From: Chloroflexota bacterium
Lineage (GTDB): Bacteria; Chloroflexota; Anaerolineae; JAADDB01
Length of the DNA: 9,118 nucleotides
Reading direction: 5' to 3'
Assembly: GCA_013154135.1 (NCBI GenBank)
Contig: JAADDB010000231.1
Coordinates: forward strand, 1 to 9,118
This document shows, in pieces, positions 1 through 5,146 of this stretch. The position numbers and the translations under genes are program-made. Under the pieces are notes generated by a model that was not told where the DNA came from, searched no databases, and worked only from the letters and a program-made list of their open reading frames with translations. Positions within the stretch are counted from its first letter, which is position 1. Each line of letters begins with the position of its first letter.

Positions 1-34
1 GGTCACGGACCCGTCTGCGGCCCATGGGACCTTT

Positions 35-81
35 CTCTCGCCAACCCGGCATTGAAGGGCCATCCCGGCATCCAGCCCCTT
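35..81 (-). repeat. Dispersed intergenic repeat core, copy 1
   Basis: Read on the minus strand from 81 to 35, this segment matches 8824-8870 read on the plus strand. The last 27 positions agree at roughly 23 or 24 sites, including GGCCCTTC and GGCGAGAG. The stretch before that, with AAGG and CCGGGAT, aligns with a one-base shift. In both copies the core directly abuts a heptamer array through CGATTAAGG. The copies are inverted relative to one another and about 8.8 kb apart, so this is a multi-copy intergenic element and not a local duplication. It resembles no gene. Confidence 0.75.
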
Positions 82-114
82 AATCGTCAATCGTTAATCG
101 TTACTCGTTACTCC
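80..114 (+). repeat. Heptamer array A (five 7-bp units)
   Basis: Five consecutive 7-bp units in perfect register. The order is TTAATCG, TCAATCG, TTAATCG, TTACTCG, and a last unit ending in C instead of G. The array follows CCCC at 76-79 and lies about 120 bp before the L,D-transpeptidase start. The same vocabulary recurs at 9043-9077 and, in degenerate or inverted form, at four other places. The array has no ORF or recognisable RNA of its own. Confidence 0.9.
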
Positions 115-232
115 ACGAACCCGTCCGCCGCCGAGGTACAACTGAGTTTTGCCCGTCGTCAGGGCTGCAGGTCCGCCGTTCAGGGAAATAGGGCTGCTTG
201 GCGGGCGATATGACACAGGCGAGGTGACATCG

Positions 233-1216
233 ATGCGACGCTATAGCGCCATAATCTTGTTGTTGATTTTCCTGTTCTTGTGGACCCCGGTGGTTCAAGC
301 GTCATCCGGAACGGTATACGTGGTCCAACCGGGGGATACATTGTGGGGCATTGCCCAACGATTTGGTGTGTCCCGCTACGCGATCGCCCAGGCGAATGGG
401 ATTTCTCCCCACAGTTTTGTGTACGTGGGCCAGCGGTTGGTGATCCCCACGCGCGGCCAATCCACCCCTTCGACCTCAACCCGGGTGTACGTGGTGCGAC
501 GGGGGGATACGCTCAGCGGCATCGCGGCCCGGTTTGGAGTGTCCCTGGAAGCGTTGGCCCGGGCCAACGGGCTGACGGTCCACAGCTTTGTGTACGTGGG
601 CCAACGGCTGCGCATTCCCTCCACGTCCCAGACCTCCACGCCCTCCTCTTCCCCTGCGACGCGGGTATACGTGGTGCAACGAGGGGATACACTCAGCAGC
701 ATCGCGATCCGTTTTGGCGTCTCCTTGCAGGCCTTGGTCCAGGCAAATGGGTTGACCAACCCGTCCCTCATCTACGTGGGCCAGCGGTTAGTGATCCCGG
801 ACCGCCGGGGGAGTTATGTGCCCAGTGCCAACAGCGGGTTGCAGTTTGTGGTGGATGTGTCGGAGCAGCGGTGTCGTCTGTTCCGGGGGGATAGGTTGTT
901 GTACTACTGGCCTTGTTCCACCGGCCGTCCGGGGTTCCCGACCCGGTATGGCACATTTCACGTGCAGAGTAAACTACCCGTGGCGTATGGAGGGGCGTGG
1001 AACATTTACATGCCCTATTGGTTGGGCATCTACTGGGCCGGGGGCACGGAGAACGGGATTCACGGGTTGCCCTGGAACGCGCGCACGGGCGCGAAGGTGT
1101 GGGCCGGCTGGGTGGGCCGTCCCATCACCTATGGGTGCGTCATGCTGGAGGATGATGCCGCCCGCACGCTCTACGACCTCGCGTACATCGGGATGCCGGT
1201 GGTGATCCGGCCCTGA
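233..1216 (+). CDS. Secreted L,D-transpeptidase with three LysM domains
   Basis: A predicted exported enzyme of 327 residues that would bind and cross-link or modify peptidoglycan. The ATG at 233 is chosen because GAGGTGA sits five bases upstream and a clean signal peptide follows: basic MRRY, a hydrophobic run at 7-17, and likely cleavage after VQA (residue 23). A TTG at 149 in frame has no such support. Three LysM repeats of 45 residues lie at about 28-72, 85-129 and 145-189, joined by Ser/Thr/Pro-rich linkers. The YkuD catalytic domain runs from about 203 to 327. His277 sits in the IHG motif and the nucleophile is probably Cys302. The motif reads TYGCVML, where the textbook form is S-H-G-C-x-R. 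LysM domains bind the glycan strand and YkuD enzymes make 3-3 cross-links or attach proteins. It is transcribed alone and convergent with pncC. The family is confident; the substrate is not. Confidence 0.93.
   Translation: MRRYSAIILLLIFLFLWTPVVQASSGTVYVVQPGDTLWGIAQRFGVSRYAIAQANGISPHSFVYVGQRLVIPTRGQSTPSTSTRVYVVRRGDTLSGIAARFGVSLEALARANGLTVHSFVYVGQRLRIPSTSQTSTPSSSPATRVYVVQRGDTLSSIAIRFGVSLQALVQANGLTNPSLIYVGQRLVIPDRRGSYVPSANSGLQFVVDVSEQRCRLFRGDRLLYYWPCSTGRPGFPTRYGTFHVQSKLPVAYGGAWNIYMPYWLGIYWAGGTENGIHGLPWNARTGAKVWAGWVGRPITYGCVMLEDDAARTLYDLAYIGMPVVIRP
314..799 (+). repeat. Three tandem LysM-coding repeats
   Basis: Coding repeats at 314-448, 485-619 and 665-799, each 135 bp, within the L,D-transpeptidase gene. 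They stay similar at DNA level, for example TACGTGGGCCA near the end of each unit. This suggests duplication within the gene or gene conversion keeping the units alike. The linkers between units differ in length (12 and 15 codons) and sequence. Confidence 0.8.
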
Positions 1217-1239
1217 GTGAGGTGTCCGGAGTTGAGTGA

Positions 1240-1268
1240 GGTTCGCGGACCAAGTCCGCCCGCGAACC
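1240..1268. terminator. Hairpin between convergent genes, possible bidirectional terminator
   Basis: GGTTCGCGG (1240-1248) and CCGCGAACC (1260-1268) form a perfect 9-bp stem over an 11-base loop. The loop itself contains GTCC, which can pair alternatively with GGAC at 1247-1250. It stands 24 bp after the L,D-transpeptidase stop and 80 bp beyond the pncC stop. No T-run follows on either strand, so it is not a classical intrinsic terminator. A 10-bp direct repeat TGAGTGAGGT (1214-1223 and 1233-1242) overlaps the stop codon and the left arm. Confidence 0.4.
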
Positions 1269-1348
1269 CCACCAACTCCTTTCCGGCACGGGGCGAACAC
1301 GTCGGAGCCCTGCGGAGGCGCGGGTTCGTCCGTCGCTCAGGCGATTTC

Positions 1349-1849
1349 CTATCGGCCGAAGCAGATGTCCCCTTGCAGGTAGCGGAGAACCAGGCGGAGT
1401 GCCGCGCGAGCCGAGGCGCGTTTGTTCTCGCTCCGTGATCCTTTCCAGACGAACATTTCGCCGTACTCGCAGTTGGGTGCGGAGAGGTGGATGTAGGTGA
1501 GCCCCACGGGTTTTTCCGGCGTGCCGCCGGTCGGGCCCGCGATGCCGGTCACGCTGATCCCGATGTCGGATTGGACCAGGCGTCGGATGCCTTGGGCCAT
1601 CTCTTGGGCACATTCCGCGCTGACCGCTCCGACCGTGTCCAACGTCTCCTGGCGGACGCCCAGGATTCGGTGTTTGACGTCGTTTTGGTAGGCGATGACG
1701 CCGCCGAGGAAGTACTGGGAGCTGCCCGGAATTTCGGTGATCAGGTGACCGATGAGTCCCCCGGTACAGCTTTCGGCCGTTGCCAGGGTTTGTCCGGATT
1801 GCCGCAAATACTCCCCTACCTGTTGTGAGAGTGCAACTACATCGTCCAC
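1349..1849 (-). CDS. pncC: CinA C-terminal-domain protein, nicotinamide-nucleotide amidase
   Basis: A stand-alone 166-residue CinA C-terminal domain. This is the PncC type that deamidates nicotinamide mononucleotide to nicotinate mononucleotide in pyridine-nucleotide recycling, in the cytoplasm. Key features are AESCTGG with the likely nucleophile Ser27, Tyr54 and Lys59 in the segment YQNDVK, and the glycine-rich GIAGPTGGTPEKPVG near 104-120. The length matches stand-alone PncC proteins (about 165 residues), so the N-terminal MoaB-like half of full CinA is absent by design. The start is a GTG at 1849-1847, chosen because AGGAG lies six bases upstream. The frame stays open to an ATG at 1924, but that extension runs through a palindrome and has no family similarity. 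It lies 88 bp after the metalloregulator on the same strand and may be co-transcribed with it. Confidence 0.93.
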   Translation of the reverse strand: MDDVVALSQQVGEYLRQSGQTLATAESCTGGLIGHLITEIPGSSQYFLGGVIAYQNDVKHRILGVRQETLDTVGAVSAECAQEMAQGIRRLVQSDIGISVTGIAGPTGGTPEKPVGLTYIHLSAPNCEYGEMFVWKGSRSENKRASARAALRLVLRYLQGDICFGR

Positions 1850-1864
1850 GGGTTTCTCCTTTCT

Positions 1865-1882
1865 GGACTTTGGACAAAGTCC
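1865..1882. promoter_or_regulatory. Perfect 8-bp inverted repeat just upstream of the pncC ribosome binding site
   Basis: GGACTTTG (1865-1872) and CAAAGTCC (1875-1882) are separated by only two bases. On the minus strand the palindrome ends a few bases before the AAAGGAG of pncC. In the RNA it could fold into a tight hairpin next to the ribosome binding site, or in DNA act as a dyad operator. The dtxR-pncC gap otherwise shows nothing, and I see no -10 element of its own there. Confidence 0.55.
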
Positions 1883-1937
1883 TTGCTGGGCGGCATGTTG
1901 GCCCGTGTCAGCCGATCTCGACAACCGGCCGACCCCT

Positions 1938-1958
1938 CTATTCGTTACCCGTCACTTG
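1938..1958 (+). repeat. Degenerate heptamer array F overlapping the 3' end of the metalloregulator gene
   Basis: Three in-register units, CTATTCG, TTACCCG and TCACTTG, resemble the TTAMTCG family with one or two changes each (14 of 21 bases match the idealised minus-strand array). The first three bases are the complement of the regulator's TAG stop codon. The array lies in the same phase as the better copy at the end of the ABC-F gene. Taken alone this match would be unconvincing. Confidence 0.35.
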
Positions 1959-2621
1959 TTCCACATAAATGCATCGCGCGATGTCCCGAGCTAGGGCGTG
2001 TTGTTCTTCGCCTACCTGGATGAGCAGGGGGCCGTGAAAGGGGGCCCGCTCCCGGATGTGTAACCGGGTCCCCGGGTAAATGCCCAGAGTGCCCAAATAG
2101 CGCAAGATCTCCGGTTCCTGACAGCGCACGCGGACCACGCTCAGGGGGGCATCGAGGGGAGCTTCTTCCAGGGGAAACCCTTGTCTCTCGGCCACTGTTC
2201 CCTCGCGGGTGGGGATGGGATCCCCATGGGGGTCTACGACCGGGTCCCCCAGGGCTTTGGCCAGGGCTTCTTCCAGCTCCTCACTGATCACGTGTTCCAA
2301 GCGCTCGGCTTCGTCGTGGACTTTGTCCCAGGGCATGCCCAGCGCGCGGGAGAGGAAGAGTTCCAGCAACCGGTGGTGGCGGATGACTTCCAGGGCGACC
2401 ATGCGTCCGGCCTCGGTGAGGCGGACGCCCTGGTAGGGGGTGTATTCCACCAAGTGGAGTTCGGCCAGGCGTTTGAGCATGTTGGTGGCCGAAGCCGCGC
2501 TCACGCCCATGGCTTCTGCGACGGCCGTGGTTGTTGCTCGGCCTCGCTCTTGCTCCAGGTGGTAGATGGCTTTGAGATAATCTTCGTGAGCGTGCGTGAT
2601 GGCCGCTCGTGTTTTGTCCAT
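1938..2621 (-). CDS. DtxR/MntR-family metal-dependent transcriptional regulator with C-terminal SH3-like domain
   Basis: A 227-residue metal-sensing repressor. An N-terminal winged helix-turn-helix (about 1-70) starts with HEDYLKAIYHL. A dimerisation and metal-binding helical domain follows (about 71-135), then a FeoA/SH3-like domain (about 150-225). By alignment to DtxR, the residue at the Met10 position is Asp14 and that at the Cys102 position is Glu106. Glu109 and His110 follow as expected, with His83 and Glu87 for the ancillary site. Asp plus Glu at the two selectivity positions is the MntR pattern, so manganese sensing is the better guess, although MntR proper lacks the SH3 domain. The ATG at 2621 is chosen because family similarity begins there; its Shine-Dalgarno (CAGGT about ten bases upstream) is weak. 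The frame is open upstream to 2732, so an N-terminal extension cannot be excluded. A -10 element and two leader hairpins precede it. Confidence 0.9.
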   Translation of the reverse strand: MDKTRAAITHAHEDYLKAIYHLEQERGRATTTAVAEAMGVSAASATNMLKRLAELHLVEYTPYQGVRLTEAGRMVALEVIRHHRLLELFLSRALGMPWDKVHDEAERLEHVISEELEEALAKALGDPVVDPHGDPIPTREGTVAERQGFPLEEAPLDAPLSVVRVRCQEPEILRYLGTLGIYPGTRLHIRERAPFHGPLLIQVGEEQHALARDIARCIYVEQVTGNE

Positions 2622-2641
2622 GGTACGTTTTACCTGGACCA

Positions 2642-2663
2642 GCCCTTGCGGGTGGGCAAGGGC
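2642..2663 (-). promoter_or_regulatory. Leader hairpin 2 of the metalloregulator gene
   Basis: GCCCTTGC (2642-2649) and GCAAGGGC (2656-2663) form a perfect 8-bp stem with a six-base loop. The proximal arm ends 20 bases before the chosen start codon at 2621. It is close enough to influence ribosome loading, and it sits between the larger hairpin and the gene. Confidence 0.55.
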
Positions 2664-2692
2664 GCACGTGGCACCTTCTTCTCTACACAGAA

Positions 2693-2743
2693 CCAGCGCC
2701 TGAGAGCCGGTCATCCCCCAACAACCGGCCACTCAGGCGCTGG
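2693..2743 (-). promoter_or_regulatory. Large hairpin in the 5' leader of the metalloregulator gene
   Basis: CCAGCGCCTGAG (2693-2704) pairs perfectly with CTCAGGCGCTGG (2732-2743). After a small one-by-two internal loop, GCCGGT (2706-2711) pairs with ACCGGC (2724-2729). A 12-base apical loop tops an 18-bp stem. If transcription starts about seven bases after the -10 at 2754-2759, this hairpin forms at the very 5' end of the mRNA. It could be a cis-acting RNA element, a transcript stabiliser, or as DNA a long dyad operator. I recognise no known riboswitch consensus. Confidence 0.65.
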
Positions 2744-2753
2744 ACTTGGCCCT

Positions 2754-2759
2754 ATTATA
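2754..2759 (-). promoter_or_regulatory. -10 promoter element for the metalloregulator gene
   Basis: On the minus strand this reads TATAAT, a perfect -10 box in an AT-rich patch that stands out from the GC-rich surroundings. No good -35 hexamer is found at 16-18 bp spacing. An inverted repeat GATTTT/AAAATC (2763-2768 and 2774-2779) occupies the spacer just upstream. That is a suitable place for an activator or an autoregulating repressor to bind. Confidence 0.6.
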
Positions 2760-2762
2760 ACG

Positions 2763-2779
2763 GATTTTCTGACAAAATC
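2763..2779. promoter_or_regulatory. Inverted repeat in the promoter spacer, candidate operator
   Basis: GATTTT and AAAATC flank a five-base centre (CTGAC), four to twenty bases upstream of the -10 box on the minus strand. A dyad overlapping the core promoter of a DtxR-family gene is the usual place for autoregulation. The sequence does not match the known DtxR or MntR boxes I can recall, so its partner is unproven. Confidence 0.35.
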
Positions 2780-2868
2780 TCATAAATTCCGTGTCTAATT
2801 TTCTAGAGGAACCGCGGGGTGGGAAGAAGGCCCGGTAGCCCCTGGCAGAGGGTTGATGGAATGGGGAA

Positions 2869-2949
2869 CGATGGAGGATTAAGGGGTATCGCATGGCCGG
2901 GCATGGCTACGCACGGACCGCGATGCGCGGGCCGCTTAATCGTCCATCG
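2869..2949. repeat. Short cassette bounded by 14-bp inverted repeats at the 3' end of the ABC-F gene
   Basis: The left arm CGATGGAGGATTAA (2869-2882) and the reverse complement of the right arm at 2936-2949 match at 13 of 14 bases, around a 53-bp core. Both arms are built of heptamer-family units. Inside the left arm comes AAGGGG, as in array A. A CCGGG followed by ATGGC then resembles the core of the 8824-8870 repeat with small indels. The right arm contains the stop codon of the ABC-F gene. In RNA the arms could form a long-range stem just after the gene. Positions 2780-2868 show nothing else I can name. Confidence 0.6.
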
Positions 2950-2956
2950 CGACTCG
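2936..2956 (+). repeat. Heptamer array E inside the 3' end of the ABC-F gene
   Basis: Units TTAATCG (exact), TCCATCG (one change from TCAATCG) and CGACTCG (two changes from TTACTCG) lie in register, 18 of 21 bases matching the ideal array. On the coding strand the array encodes R-V-A-M-D-D-stop, where an ideal array would give R-V-T-I-D-D-stop. It also forms the right arm of the 2869-2949 inverted repeat. Confidence 0.6.
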
Positions 2957-4831
2957 CTCCTCCCAATCCTGCCACAGGGCAGCCAGGCGTTGTTCGACCC
3001 GCCGGTACTCTTCCCCCAGCCGATGGATCTTCTCCACATCCTGCTGCTGTCCCGCGCGGTCAATGGCCTCCCCCAGCGCCTGGAGCCGATTCTCCATCCG
3101 CTCGATGGTCTCCTCCAGCTGGCGGAGTTGCTGTTGCCGTTTTTCCCGCTCCTGGCGGGCTCGGCGTTGCGCCCGGAGGTCCTCCCACTGCTCGCGCGTG
3201 GACGTCTTTTTCGGCCGCGCGGGGGTTGACGTGTCCTTTGCCTTCTCCCGCCACGCGCGGTACGCATCCCAGTTCCCCAACAGCGTGTGCACCGTATCCC
3301 CTTCCACCACCCACACGTGGGTGGCCAACCCCTGGATGAGATAGCGGTCGTGGCTCACAAAGAGGAGCGTCCCCTCGAACGCCTGGAGCACCTCCTGCAA
3401 GATCTCCTGGGAAGGCAGGTCCAGGTGGTTGGTGGGCTCATCCAGGAGGAGGGTGTTCGGCCGGCGCAGGCTCAGCAGCGCGAGGACCACGCGGGTGCGT
3501 TGCCCCCCACTGAGCTCCTCCACTCGCTTGAACACGTCATCCCCGTGAAAGAGGAGCTGGCCCAGCAACGAGCGGAGCTCCTCTTCCTCCATCTGCGGAG
3601 CTGCCTGGCGGAGGGTTTCCAACACCGTGGCCTGCGGGTCAAGCCCGGTGTGGTGCTGGGGAACGTAGCCGATGCGCACCCCCGCACCCCGGCGCACTGT
3701 GCCCTCCAGAGGGGGCAATTCGCCCAACAGGGTGCGCAGGAGCGTGGTCTTGCCCGCGCCGTTGGGCCCCACAATCGCGATCCGCTCCCCGCGGCGTACC
3801 GTGAGATCGGGCACGCGGAGGAGGGGGCGGTCGTATCCCACCACCAGGTGGCGCGTTTGGAAGACCAGTTCGCCGCTGGGGTAGCGTGGGCGGAGGCGTA
3901 CCCGGATCTGCCGGTGCTCCCGTGGGCGTTCGATGGCTTCCTCCTCCAGGAAGCGCTGGAGCCGGGTCCGGCGTCCCCGGGCCTCACGGCTTCGTTGGCC
4001 CGCGATGTTCCGCCGGATGAACTCCTCGGTCTGGCGGATGTACGTCTGCTGCTTCTCCCATTCCCGCAGGCGCGCGCGAAACCGTTCCTCCCGTTGGCGC
4101 AGGTACGCGGAGTAATTCCCCCGGTACACCTCCAGCCGCCCGAAACCCAGCTCCCAGATGCGGTTTGTCACCGCGTCGAGGAAATAGCGGTCATGCGCGA
4201 TGACCACGAAACTCCCCGGATACGAGCGCAACCAGGTTTCCAGCCATTCCAGAGCTTCCACGTCCAGGTGGTTGGTGGGCTCATCCAGGAGGAGGAGATC
4301 CGGGCTTTGCAGGAGGAGCTGCGCGAGAAGGGCTCGAGTGCGTTGGCCTCCGCTCAGCTGGGTCACCGGCTGGTCGAACTGGTGCGGTTGAAAGCCCAGT
4401 CCCAGGAGCACGGCTCGCACCCGGGCCGGATAGTCGTATCCCCCGCTTCGTTTGAATTCCTCTTCCAGGCGACCGTAGCGTTCCAGCAGCTGGGGAGATC
4501 CGTCGGCCAGCTGGGAGGCCAGCTGTTCCAGCTCCTCCTCCATCTGGCGGAGGTGGGCTACCCCTTCCAGGGCCACTTCCCACAGCGTTCGGTCCGACAG
4601 GAGGGGTGGATCTTGGGGCAGGTAGCCGACGCGGACCTGATGACTCCGTTTCACGTGCCCGGCCGTGGGTTCCTCCACCCCTGCGAGGATGCGCAACAGC
4701 GTGCTCTTTCCCTCCCCGTTGGGCCCGACGAGCCCGATGCGATCCCCTGCCTCCACCCGCACGTTGATGTGGGAGAAGACATCGTGACCGCCGTAGTATT
4801 TGCCGATATCTTGGGCTACGATTAGGGACAT
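2936..4831 (-). CDS. ABC-F family ATPase (Uup/YdiF-like translation factor)
   Basis: A 631-residue protein with two ABC ATPase domains and no membrane segment, the arrangement of ABC-F proteins that act on the ribosome. Members bind the E site and relieve stalled or non-productive translation, and some protect against antibiotics. Domain 1 has Walker A GPNGEGKS (36-43), LSGGQ (159-163) and Walker B with DEPTNHLD (183-190). Domain 2 repeats this with GPNGAGKTT, LSGGQ and a second DEPTNHLD, each followed by a SHDR- or AHDR-type switch. A charged linker around 235-310 corresponds to the P-site tRNA interaction motif. The last 75 or so residues form a charged coiled coil as in Uup and B. subtilis YfmR/YdiF. 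The start at 4831 fits the family. The Shine-Dalgarno (AAGGAT) is about 16 bases away and so poor. The final residues RVAMDD-stop fall inside a heptamer-like array. An antibiotic-resistance role is possible but not indicated. Confidence 0.93.
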   Translation of the reverse strand: MSLIVAQDIGKYYGGHDVFSHINVRVEAGDRIGLVGPNGEGKSTLLRILAGVEEPTAGHVKRSHQVRVGYLPQDPPLLSDRTLWEVALEGVAHLRQMEEELEQLASQLADGSPQLLERYGRLEEEFKRSGGYDYPARVRAVLLGLGFQPHQFDQPVTQLSGGQRTRALLAQLLLQSPDLLLLDEPTNHLDVEALEWLETWLRSYPGSFVVIAHDRYFLDAVTNRIWELGFGRLEVYRGNYSAYLRQREERFRARLREWEKQQTYIRQTEEFIRRNIAGQRSREARGRRTRLQRFLEEEAIERPREHRQIRVRLRPRYPSGELVFQTRHLVVGYDRPLLRVPDLTVRRGERIAIVGPNGAGKTTLLRTLLGELPPLEGTVRRGAGVRIGYVPQHHTGLDPQATVLETLRQAAPQMEEEELRSLLGQLLFHGDDVFKRVEELSGGQRTRVVLALLSLRRPNTLLLDEPTNHLDLPSQEILQEVLQAFEGTLLFVSHDRYLIQGLATHVWVVEGDTVHTLLGNWDAYRAWREKAKDTSTPARPKKTSTREQWEDLRAQRRARQEREKRQQQLRQLEETIERMENRLQALGEAIDRAGQQQDVEKIHRLGEEYRRVEQRLAALWQDWEERVAMDD

Positions 4832-4858
4832 AACGATTGAGGTCTTATCCTTTTTCCA

Positions 4859-4867
4859 TGCTATAAT
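4859..4867 (+). promoter_or_regulatory. Extended -10 promoter facing the metallophosphatase operon
   Basis: TGCTATAAT contains a perfect TATAAT (4862-4867) preceded by the TGn extension, which can replace a strong -35. The best upstream hexamer, TTGAGG at 4837-4842, is 19 bp away and so poorly spaced. Transcription from here would give a leader of about 270 bases before the metallophosphatase start, long enough to carry RNA-based control. The same stretch read on the other strand gives no good -10 for the ABC-F gene. Confidence 0.6.
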
Positions 4868-4912
4868 GGGTTTGGGATGGGGTATGAGCGTTTTGATACC
4901 CCTGGTGTATAA

Positions 4913-4926
4913 CGAGTAACGAGTAA
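4913..4926 (-). repeat. Heptamer array C (two exact units)
   Basis: Two exact CGAGTAA units on the plus strand, that is TTACTCG twice on the minus strand. A degenerate third unit, CAATTCA, follows at 4927-4933. The array lies about 80 bp upstream of the ABC-F start codon. It reads towards that gene, as array A reads towards the L,D-transpeptidase. Confidence 0.75.
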
Positions 4927-5000
4927 CAATTCACGGTCCAGGTGCTACTGGGTGCCCCCAGGGCTCTGCTATCCAATACGAAATTAAAAGGGAATTCGGT

Positions 5001-5014
5001 TGTTTGTGCAAACA
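5001..5014. promoter_or_regulatory. 14-bp dyad, candidate operator
   Basis: TGTTTG and CAAACA flank a two-base centre. It lies in a relatively AT-rich patch within the leader of the metallophosphatase operon. The perfect symmetry suggests a binding site for a dimeric repressor, but no regulator is encoded next to it and I do not recognise the box. Confidence 0.4.
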
Positions 5015-5146
5015 GGTCAGGGACTGTGAGGCTGTGGCAGTTTTCATGCAGATGAAATCTTCGTGACATGTGGCCGGGTTGGCGTGTCCGGAAGCGTCCG
5101 GACTTTCAGCCGGCCCGTCAATCGGCACCGGGGGAATCGGCTGGTT

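Larger units (their letters stand above)
1..232. other. Intergenic region upstream of the L,D-transpeptidase gene
   Basis: No convincing gene is seen here. Positions 35-81 are a copy of a dispersed repeat and 80-114 a heptamer array, both listed separately. Positions 115-232 form the leader of the L,D-transpeptidase gene. I could not find a convincing -35/-10 pair in it. The ribosome binding site of that gene (GAGGTGA, 221-227) closes the region. An 8-bp direct repeat AGGGCTGC lies near 162 and again near 190; it is short enough to be chance. Confidence 0.6.
4832..5146. other. Divergent intergenic region between the ABC-F gene and the metallophosphatase operon
   Basis: This is 315 bp with no supportable gene. 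It holds an extended -10 promoter facing right (4859-4867), a stem GGGGTAT/ATACCCC (4879-4885 and 4896-4902), heptamer units (4913-4926) and a 14-bp dyad (5001-5014). It also has a TTTCAT/ATGAAA dyad (5042-5047 and 5052-5057) and a GTCCGG/CCGGAC stem (5086-5091 and 5098-5103). A possible stem around the ribosome binding site pairs CAGCCG (5107-5112) with CGGCTG (5138-5143). No clear promoter for the ABC-F gene could be placed on the minus strand. Confidence 0.6.

Noticed and set aside
80..114. CRISPR array
   Set aside because: The repeats are 7 bp and contiguous with no spacers, and no cas genes are present.
149..232. N-terminal extension of the L,D-transpeptidase from a TTG at 149
   Set aside because: The ATG at 233 has a strong ribosome binding site and is followed at once by a signal peptide. 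The extension would bury that signal.
280..894. A 204-codon plus-strand frame overlapping the LysM gene
   Set aside because: It is an out-of-frame reading of the LysM repeats with Pro/Arg/Gly-rich composition and no independent ribosome binding site.
2642..2743. Known riboswitch (yybP-ykoY, NiCo or TPP) upstream of the metalloregulator
   Set aside because: A CTGAG-like string is present, but the conserved loops and junction of these classes are not found. I therefore describe only the stems.
3287..4825. A 512-codon open frame antisense to the ABC-F gene
   Set aside because: It mirrors the ABC-F coding sequence, with repeated segments opposite the two ATPase domains, and has no recognisable domain of its own. 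It is a by-product of high GC content.
4819..4840. Further heptamer-like units at the ABC-F start codon (CGATTAG at 4819 and CGATTGA at 4834)
   Set aside because: The two are 15 bp apart and so out of 7-bp register, and single units are expected by chance. I did not count them as an array.
4845..5069. A 74-codon minus-strand frame in the divergent intergenic region
   Set aside because: It has no ribosome binding site, runs through heptamers and dyads, and shows no protein-like pattern.
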